Shown: positions 33,358-38,460 of the stretch, one piece after another
How positions within the stretch are numbered: position 1 is the first letter of the stretch
Layout: every line of letters starts with the position of its first letter
Assembly (NCBI RefSeq): GCF_013359695.1
Contig: NZ_JABFMU010000056.1
Span: 1-38,460, forward strand
DNA: 38,460 nt
Origin: Pseudomonas sp. C2B4
Lineage (GTDB): Bacteria; Pseudomonadota; Gammaproteobacteria; Pseudomonadales; Pseudomonadaceae
Direction: 5' to 3'
The notes under the pieces: generated by a model
Database searches by the model: none
The model's input: the letters and a program-made list of their open reading frames with translations, nothing else
What the model was told of the DNA's origin: nothing
Made by a program: the position numbers and the translations under genes

Positions 33358-33646
33358 CGAATTCTTGGGACACTTGAAAGCGCCATCCTTCCAAAAAACG
33401 ACGGGATAATAAAAAGGTGGTTGGCTTAGAATGATTAATGATATTAGATAAATTTATATGCCAAATCACCATAATATACTGTCAACTTTGACAGTGTTCG
33501 CCTGTGCAGAATGTTACCCATAATAAGCACGCAGTGAATAGCGATTGACTTGTTTGGCGTTTCACGATTCGAAATGTAAAAGTCTGACGTGATTGCCTGC
33601 TAGCGATCCAAAACATAATGTTTGCAATTCGATGGGGTAAATTATC
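33358..33646. other. AT-rich segment after the katG remnant
   Basis: About 290 bp, clearly richer in A and T than the rest of the window, with no gene recognised. It holds the inverted repeat at 33478 and the promoter of the unknown gene that follows. Confidence 0.5.
33478..33495. promoter_or_regulatory. Operator-like palindrome with overlapping -35 element
   Basis: ACTGTCAACTTTGACAGT, two perfect 8-bp arms around CT. The right arm contains TTGACA, a consensus -35 hexamer, with a weak -10 candidate (ATGTTA) about 17 bp on. It lies about 150 bp upstream of the unknown AT-rich gene and could be a repressor site for it. The binding protein is not evident. Confidence 0.4.
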
Positions 33647-34099
33647 ATGGTTCCTGCAAGTAGTTCTCAACAGGCTGTAATTACGTTTAGATATCGGATG
33701 AATCTTGCTACCAGCTTGGATGCTCAATCCCAGCTTGGAATGGATTTTAATAACAAGATGAACGTAACCAGGCAGTCAACTACAATTCCAAATGCTGATA
33801 GAGATGGATTGGATGGTTATGGCGTATATTTAATGAAGTCTACAGCGGTTACTTCTATTGCCGGTCTTTCAGTGAACTTAAAAGTGACAAATATTACTAC
33901 CGGCTTTTCTCAGGTCTACCCGTCTGTTCCTTTTAGTTCACCTGTTTTGCCTGGAGCTTTATGTGCCTTTAATTTTTATCACAATGAATGTTTAACGGTC
34001 GGGGCGGGAGCAGTCGAGTTTGAAGCTGTTATTTTTAATCCGGCGATAGGTTCGTTACAATTTTCCCCCAGGTGCCCATTTAATTTCGTAGCACCATAA
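33647..34099 (+). CDS. Unknown AT-rich gene between two katG 3' ends
   Basis: A 150-residue protein with no family I recognise. It has no signal peptide or membrane span, is rich in Ser, Thr, Asn and Val, and looks like an all-beta sandwich (alternating hydrophobic stretches such as VTSIAGLSVNLKVTNI and FEAVIFNP). It has three cysteines in the second half. GC content is far lower than its neighbours, which points to recent acquisition. The ribosome site GGGGT precedes the ATG. Being trapped between duplicated katG ends supports the idea that it came in with a recombination event. Confidence 0.65.
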   Translation: MVPASSSQQAVITFRYRMNLATSLDAQSQLGMDFNNKMNVTRQSTTIPNADRDGLDGYGVYLMKSTAVTSIAGLSVNLKVTNITTGFSQVYPSVPFSSPVLPGALCAFNFYHNECLTVGAGAVEFEAVIFNPAIGSLQFSPRCPFNFVAP

Positions 34100-34240
34100 A
34101 GCCAACTTACACTCAATTGGTTAATAACTGTTAATAACGGCAACGGCGCGCCACATCTGAGCATGTCAGTATTCTTGATAACCGCGTTGATAAAAATGCG
34201 TGGTGACGCAAAGGTATTGTGAGGGTCACCAGCAAAAGGA

Positions 34241-34275
34241 TTGGCCGCCTCGTCACCGAGTGCCGAGGCGGCCAA
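34241..34275 (-). terminator. katG terminator
   Basis: TTGGCCGCCTCG ... CGAGGCGGCCAA, a perfect 12-bp stem with an 11-bp loop, 25 bp past the katG stop; on the katG strand it is followed by TCCTTTTG. Good intrinsic terminator shape. It is the equivalent of the hairpin at 33046. Confidence 0.75.
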
Positions 34276-34300
34276 CAAACCCTACAGACGTGCGCTTAGC

Positions 34301-36556
34301 TCACTTCAAGTCGAAGCGATCCAGGTTCATCACCTTGGTCCACGCCGCCACGAAGTCCTTGACGAATTTCTCCTTGTTGTCCGAGCTGGCATAGAACTCA
34401 GCCAAGGCCCGCAGCTGTGAGTTGGAGCCGAACACCAGGTCCACACGGGTAGCGGTCCATTTCGGCTGGCCGGTTTTGCGGTCGCGACCTTCAAACTCTT
34501 CATTGGTGTCTGATGTGGGTTTCCATTCCACGCCCATGTCCAGCAGGTTGGTGAAGAAGTCGTTGGTCAACGCCCCTTTCTGAGTGGTGAACACCCCATG
34601 TTTGGATTGTCCGACGTTGGTGTCGAGCACACGCAGGCCACCCAGGAGTACGGTCATTTCCGGTGCGGTGAGGGTCAGCAACTGCGCCTTGTCGACCAGT
34701 AAATGCTCAGCCGATACGCGATAACGGGTTTTCAGGTAGTTACGGAAGCCGTCGGCGATGGGTTCGAGGAAGCCGAAAGACTCGACATCCGTCTGTTCCT
34801 GACTCGCGTCCATCCGCCCCGGCGTGAAAGGCACCGTGACGGTATGCCCGGCATTTTTCGCGGCTTGTTCGACGCCGGCACTCCCGGCCAACACGATCAG
34901 GTCCGCCAGCGAGATTTTCTTGCCGCCGGCATTGAACTCCTTCTGGATACCTTCGAGTTTTGCCAGCACGTTGGCCAGTTGCTCTGGCTGGTTGGCTGAC
35001 CAGGATTTCTGCGGCTCCAGGCGCAGGCGCCCACCGTTGGCACCCCCGCGTTTGTCGGAGCCACGGAAGGTGGAAGCCGCTGCCCAGGCGGTCGACACCA
35101 GCTGCGAGACGCTCAGGCCCGAGGCAAGGATCTTGCTCTTGAGCGCGGCGACGTCACTGTCGTTGACCAGCGGATGATCAACCGCTGGAATCGGGTCTTG
35201 CCACAACAGCTCTTCGTTGGGCATTTCCGGGCCGAGGTAGCGCGAGAGCGGGCCCATGTCCCGGTGGATCAGTTTGTACCAGGCGCGGGCGAAGGCGTCG
35301 GCCAACTGATCCGGATTCTGCAGGAAGCGCCGGGAAATCGGCTCGTAGATCGGGTCGAAGCGCAGGGCCAGGTCAGTGGTCAGCATGGTTGGGTTGCGCC
35401 GCTTCGACGGGTCGTGAGCGTCCGGAATAATGCCGGCACCCGCACCGTTTTTCGGTACCCACTGATGGGCGCCGGCCGGGCTTTTCGACAGTTCCCACTC
35501 GAAACCGAACACGTTCTCCAGGAAGTTGTTGCTCCACTTCGTCGGCGTTGTGGTCCAGGTCACTTCCAGGCCGCTGGTGATGGTGTCGGCGCCTTTGCCG
35601 GTGCCGAAGCTGCTTTTCCAGCCCAGGCCCTGTTGTTCCAGGCCAGCGGCTTCCGGTTCAGGGCCGACGTTGTCGGCAGGGCCGGCACCGTGGGTCTTGC
35701 CGAAAGCGTGACCGCCGGCGATCAGCGCCACGGTTTCTTCGTCATTCATGGCCATGCGGGCGAAGGTTTCGCGGATATCCAGGCCGGCGGCGACCGGATC
35801 GGGATTGCCCTCCGGACCTTCCGGGTTCACATAGATCAGGCCCATCTGCACGGCGGCCAACGGGTTTTCCAGATTGCGACCCTGGTCGGTACGGCTTTCC
35901 TCGTTTTTCCCCGGTTCAGCCACCAGCGGAACATCGCCAGGTGCTTGCACGGGTTTTTGGGCCTTGTCGTAACGGACGTCACCGCCCAGCCATTTGTTTT
36001 CCGAACCCCAATAGACGTCTTCGTCCGGTTCCCAGACGTCGGGACGACCGCCGGAGAAACCGAAGGTCTTGAAGCCCATGGACTCCAGCGCGACGTTGCC
36101 GGTGAGCACGATCAGGTCGGCCCAGGAAATGTTGCGGCCATACTTTTGCTTGATCGGCCACAGCAGCCGGCGCGCCTTGTCCAGGCTGACGTTGTCCGGC
36201 CAACTGTTGAGCGGCGCGAAGCGCTGCTGGCCGGAGCCGGCGCCACCCCGGCCGTCACCGGTGCGGTAGGTGCCGGCAGCGTGCCAGGCCATGCGGATGA
36301 ACAGTGGGCCGTAGTGACCGAAGTCAGCCGGCCACCAGTCTTGCGAGTCGGTCATCAGCGCGGTCAGGTCTCTTTTGACCGCCGCAAAGTCCAGCTTTTT
36401 ATAGGCTTCGGCATAGTTGAAGCCCTCGTCCGCCGGGGTGGACAGGGACGAGTGCTGGTGCAGGATCTTCAGATTCAGTTGGTTCGGCCACCAGTCGCGG
36501 TTCGTGGTGCCACCGCCGGCGGCATGATTGAAGGGGCATTTCGATTCAGTTGCCAT
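34301..36556 (-). CDS. katG: Catalase-peroxidase
   Basis: A 751-residue bifunctional catalase-peroxidase, standard length, that destroys hydrogen peroxide using heme. The start at 36556 has GAGGGT upstream; an ATG nine codons earlier is less likely. The N-terminal domain carries the distal pocket RMAWHAAGTYR (Arg, Trp, His), the proximal histidine in GGHAFGKTHGAG, and the parts of the Met-Tyr-Trp adduct (Trp in MAWHA, Tyr in LIYVNPEGPEG, Met in ARMAMNDEE). The C-terminal half is the usual non-heme duplicate domain ending RFDLK. It is read leftward, probably alone, and its 3' end is duplicated at 33089. An OxyR-like site lies upstream. Confidence 0.97.
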   Translation of the reverse strand: MATESKCPFNHAAGGGTTNRDWWPNQLNLKILHQHSSLSTPADEGFNYAEAYKKLDFAAVKRDLTALMTDSQDWWPADFGHYGPLFIRMAWHAAGTYRTGDGRGGAGSGQQRFAPLNSWPDNVSLDKARRLLWPIKQKYGRNISWADLIVLTGNVALESMGFKTFGFSGGRPDVWEPDEDVYWGSENKWLGGDVRYDKAQKPVQAPGDVPLVAEPGKNEESRTDQGRNLENPLAAVQMGLIYVNPEGPEGNPDPVAAGLDIRETFARMAMNDEETVALIAGGHAFGKTHGAGPADNVGPEPEAAGLEQQGLGWKSSFGTGKGADTITSGLEVTWTTTPTKWSNNFLENVFGFEWELSKSPAGAHQWVPKNGAGAGIIPDAHDPSKRRNPTMLTTDLALRFDPIYEPISRRFLQNPDQLADAFARAWYKLIHRDMGPLSRYLGPEMPNEELLWQDPIPAVDHPLVNDSDVAALKSKILASGLSVSQLVSTAWAAASTFRGSDKRGGANGGRLRLEPQKSWSANQPEQLANVLAKLEGIQKEFNAGGKKISLADLIVLAGSAGVEQAAKNAGHTVTVPFTPGRMDASQEQTDVESFGFLEPIADGFRNYLKTRYRVSAEHLLVDKAQLLTLTAPEMTVLLGGLRVLDTNVGQSKHGVFTTQKGALTNDFFTNLLDMGVEWKPTSDTNEEFEGRDRKTGQPKWTATRVDLVFGSNSQLRALAEFYASSDNKEKFVKDFVAAWTKVMNLDRFDLK

Positions 36557-36802
36557 GTGTGAGCTACCCTCGGTCGAGTTCATTGCGCCATCCGGCCCGG
36601 TTCGGGCCTGGAATAGAAGCGAGCGAAATCAATGACTCAGGCTCCCGGATCCGCATGTCGATCAGATGATCGTCGCGGTCACGTGGGTATTGCTGGCAGT
36701 GGCGGTCAATTTGCCATCATGACGACCCACACTACGCCTGGTCAGTTTCCGGCTCATTCTTATCTTCACATCAGGTCTGTGCCGGCCAGACTCCGCCGAC
36801 GC

Positions 36803-36829
36803 TAGATAAAGGTAGACCCCGATTGGCAA
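36803..36829 (-). promoter_or_regulatory. Candidate katG promoter
   Basis: On the katG strand, TTGCCA (36829-36824) and TATCTA (36808-36803) with a 15-bp spacer. The short spacer fits an activator-dependent promoter, and the OxyR-like site lies immediately upstream. About 250 bp of leader would separate it from the start codon. Confidence 0.3.
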
Positions 36830-36834
36830 GTCAG

Positions 36835-36874
36835 CTAATAGCGCGAGTATTAGTGGCTGATAGGCGAAATCTTT
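36835..36874. promoter_or_regulatory. OxyR-like binding site upstream of katG
   Basis: Two ATAG elements (36838-36841 and 36860-36863) are exactly 22 bp apart, and CTTT at 36871-36874 sits where the consensus has CTAT; this follows the four-element spacing of OxyR operators. The perfect palindrome CTAATA-N7-TATTAG (36835-36853) overlaps the left half. The match is partial (second element poor). Confidence 0.4.
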
Positions 36875-36957
36875 TACCGCAGCGCAGAGATTTGCAGGCG
36901 CCCATAGGCAATGTGCCACAATGGTTGACGTCACCGCAGGATTAACAGGCGAACTCA

Positions 36958-38085
36958 ATGGATGGCCTTGGATTTCGGCACGAGCAGGAAAGCTACATCG
37001 CCCAGCAGGTGCGCACAGACCGATTGCATCAGCTGTTTCGTCAATCGGTTACCGCGGTTTTTGGCAGTTTCCTGGCATTGGTCATGCTGTGCTGGCTGTG
37101 CTGGGAGCGTTTCGATCATCACGTGGTTGCCTGGTGGGTCGCCCTGCTGACAGCCTCGACGCTGGTGCGCATCACCATGTTCGTGGTGTATTTCCGCAGC
37201 CAGGAAGCGTCGCGCACTCCGCAACGCTGGGAACGCATCTATCTGGTCACCCTTGTGCTGTCCGCCGGTATCTGGGGCGGTGGTGCGCTGGCGGTCATGC
37301 CGGCCGACGACCTGCTGGCCCAGGCGCTGGTCATGCTGTTTACCGTCGGCATGTCGGTCAGCGCGGTGTCCTGTTATTCGGCCTATCGATACATGACGGT
37401 GGTGTCCATCGCCCTGGTGTTGTTGCCCTGTACCTTTTGGCTGTTGTTCCAGTCCTCGACCCTGCAGGTCGGCATGGGGCTGGCCGTCCTGATCTTCGCC
37501 TCCTTTGTGTGCAGCGCGACCCGCAAACTGTCCGATGCCCTGGAAACGGCCTTTCGCCTGACCCGTGAAATGGAGCTGGCGCACAGCATTTCCACGCGGG
37601 CCGCACAGACCGATGAGCTGACAGGCCTGAAGAATCGCCGGGCGTTTTTCGAGCAGGCCCAGCGGCTCTATAACCATTGCCAGAATTACCAGTTGCCGCT
37701 GTGTGCGGTGATGCTGGACATGGATCACTTCAAACATATCAACGACACCTACGGCCATCAGGTGGGCGACCAGGTACTGCGGCAGATGGGCGTGGTCATC
37801 TGTCGCTCGTTTCGCGAAACCGATGTCTATGGGCGGCTGGGCGGCGAAGAGTTCGCGGTCTTGCTGCCGGACACCTCCCTCGAAGCCGCGCAACGCATTG
37901 CCGAGGAACTCGTCCACTCCATTGCCGGCCTGATGAGCGGGCCGGTGCACTGCATCACGGCCAGCGTCGGGGTGGCGTCCATGGATGGCAGCGACAAGGA
38001 TTTGCACAGTTTGATGAGTAATGCTGACAAGGCGTTGTATCGGGCGAAGGCGCGGGGACGGAATCAGGTGGTGGTGTCGGAGTAG
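36958..38085 (+). CDS. Membrane-bound GGDEF diguanylate cyclase
   Basis: A 375-residue c-di-GMP synthase. Residues about 30-185 contain five to six hydrophobic spans, a membrane sensor of unassigned type, then a short helical linker and the GGDEF domain about 212-375. The active site is GGEEF (295-299) with DMDHFKHINDTYGH upstream for substrate and metal, and an I-site RxxD is present (R286-ET-D289). It is divergent from katG and may respond to oxidative or membrane signals, but that is speculation. The ribosome site is weak (AGGCGAAC). Confidence 0.92.
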   Translation: MDGLGFRHEQESYIAQQVRTDRLHQLFRQSVTAVFGSFLALVMLCWLCWERFDHHVVAWWVALLTASTLVRITMFVVYFRSQEASRTPQRWERIYLVTLVLSAGIWGGGALAVMPADDLLAQALVMLFTVGMSVSAVSCYSAYRYMTVVSIALVLLPCTFWLLFQSSTLQVGMGLAVLIFASFVCSATRKLSDALETAFRLTREMELAHSISTRAAQTDELTGLKNRRAFFEQAQRLYNHCQNYQLPLCAVMLDMDHFKHINDTYGHQVGDQVLRQMGVVICRSFRETDVYGRLGGEEFAVLLPDTSLEAAQRIAEELVHSIAGLMSGPVHCITASVGVASMDGSDKDLHSLMSNADKALYRAKARGRNQVVVSE

Positions 38086-38138
38086 GAGAGCGCTTGTTCG
38101 CGGCCTGATCTGTTTTTGGCGTATGTACGCAATCCCTA

Positions 38139-38227
38139 GTGGGAGCGAGCCTGCTCGCGAAGGCGGTGTGTCATTCAGCCTATAGGTTGAATGACCTGGC
38201 CCCTTCGCGAGCAGGCTCGCTCCCACA
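38139..38227. repeat. REPIN after the GGDEF gene
   Basis: Inverted REP pair (about 38139-38164 and 38202-38227). The spacer contains the palindrome TCATTCAGCC-TATA-GGTTGAATGA, so the whole element can form one long hairpin. It follows the GGDEF gene by about 50 bp. Confidence 0.9.
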
Positions 38228-38311
38228 CTTGGATGTTTGCCAGGCACGAGATTGGTGTCTGCTTTGGCCTTGGCTTTTTGATCTGCCCCGCCAGTAGGCC
38301 GAGCGCATTCC

Positions 38312-38352
38312 CCTGTGGGAGCTGGCTTGTCGGGTCGCCGCATCGCAGCGAT
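38312..38352. repeat. Second-class REP unit
   Basis: CTGTGGGAGCTGGCTTGTCGGG and a short imperfect stem after it (GCATCGCAGCGAT). This is a REP variant common in Pseudomonas, distinct from the GAGCGAGCC type. Confidence 0.65.
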
Positions 38353-38401
38353 AGCGGCCTATCAGTCAACCACTCCCTCACAGCTATGTCCCTGATCCCA
38401 T

Positions 38402-38460
38402 TGTGGGAGCGAGCCTGAACTGGCCTAATGATTTTGGACACTTCAATCGGGCGCTATGAT
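38402..38460. mobile_element. REP unit interrupted by a probable insertion-sequence end
   Basis: A canonical REP start (GTGGGAGCGAGCCTG) breaks off at about 38417 and continues as TGAACTGGCCTAATGATTTT and further unrelated bases to the window end. TG at the junction and the GATTTTGGACAC stretch resemble the left ends of IS3-family elements. The transposase is outside the window, so the call is tentative. Confidence 0.4.

Larger units (their letters stand above)
36557..36957. other. Divergent intergenic region of katG and the GGDEF gene
   Basis: A 401-bp region with promoters for katG (left) and the membrane GGDEF protein (right). A leftward frame at 36662-36958 lacks protein-like character and is not called. 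The OxyR-like site and katG promoter candidate are listed separately. Confidence 0.5.

Noticed and set aside
35174..36562. 462-codon open frame antisense to katG
   Set aside because: KatG on the other strand has all catalytic motifs; the antisense frame shows none.
36662..36958. 98-codon leftward frame between katG and the GGDEF gene
   Set aside because: Lies over promoter elements, and its translation has no domain character.
36955..38343. 462-codon open frame antisense to the GGDEF gene and extending through the REPIN
   Set aside because: Runs through repeat DNA and is opposite an intact GGDEF domain.
1..38460. CRISPR arrays, tRNA or rRNA genes
   Set aside because: The only regularly repeated short sequences are REP units; no spaced direct repeats, cloverleaf or rRNA-like segments were recognised by eye.

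Overview
The window is a chromosomal segment of a Pseudomonas, most likely of the P. fluorescens group. The evidence is the roughly 60% GC gene content, the REP/REPIN palindromes built on GTGGGAGCGAGCCTGCTCGC, and the set of gene families (TctCBA, UspE-type stress protein, Roc-type signalling, KatG). The species call is inference; no rRNA or housekeeping marker is present.

Left part (1-10.3 kb), ordinary metabolic cargo: a two-gene unit of small membrane/exported proteins (DUF6644- and DUF6152-like) read leftward; a complete tripartite tricarboxylate-type transporter (tctC-tctB-tctA); a LysR regulator divergent from an FAD amine oxidase followed by a lone polyamine-binding protein; glutaredoxin 3; an AhpD-like CxxC protein divergent from an AraC regulator; and a DUF488 protein. 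REPINs separate several of these units.

Middle part (10.4-16.9 kb), a patchwork: a K+-channel-like protein, a DUF6632-like membrane protein, an exported lytic transglycosylase, a class V aminotransferase, a GNAT acetyltransferase and a two-domain universal stress protein. The stress protein gene ends 20 bp from a 45-codon remnant of an IS30-family transposase.

Right-middle part (17.1-33.0 kb), the most interesting section: an all-rightward signalling cluster resembling the Roc/Sad (RocS-RocA-RocR) phosphorelay of P. aeruginosa, but flanked by two chemoreceptors. In order: a degenerate REC-EAL paralogue, chemoreceptor 1, two overlapping small unknown genes (the first encoding a protein with a C-terminal membrane anchor), hybrid kinase 1 (no HPt), an intact REC-EAL phosphodiesterase (RocR-like), hybrid kinase 2 (with HPt), a RocA/RcsB-like LuxR-type regulator, chemoreceptor 2, a small unknown protein, and a 4HB-PAS-GGDEF cyclase. 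My reading is that both kinases send phosphate through the HPt of kinase 2 to the RocA-like DNA-binding regulator and the RocR-like phosphodiesterase. A 15-bp identical repeat lies upstream of both chemoreceptor genes, and a sigma-54-like promoter follows it at chemoreceptor 2.

Right end (33.0-38.5 kb): a full katG, preceded on its 3' side by a second, decayed copy of the katG 3' end with its own terminator hairpin. Between the two lies an AT-rich segment with one unknown gene. A divergent membrane GGDEF cyclase follows katG across an intergenic region with an OxyR-like site. The window ends in REP elements, the last cut by a sequence that looks like an insertion-sequence end. No tRNA, rRNA or CRISPR array was seen.
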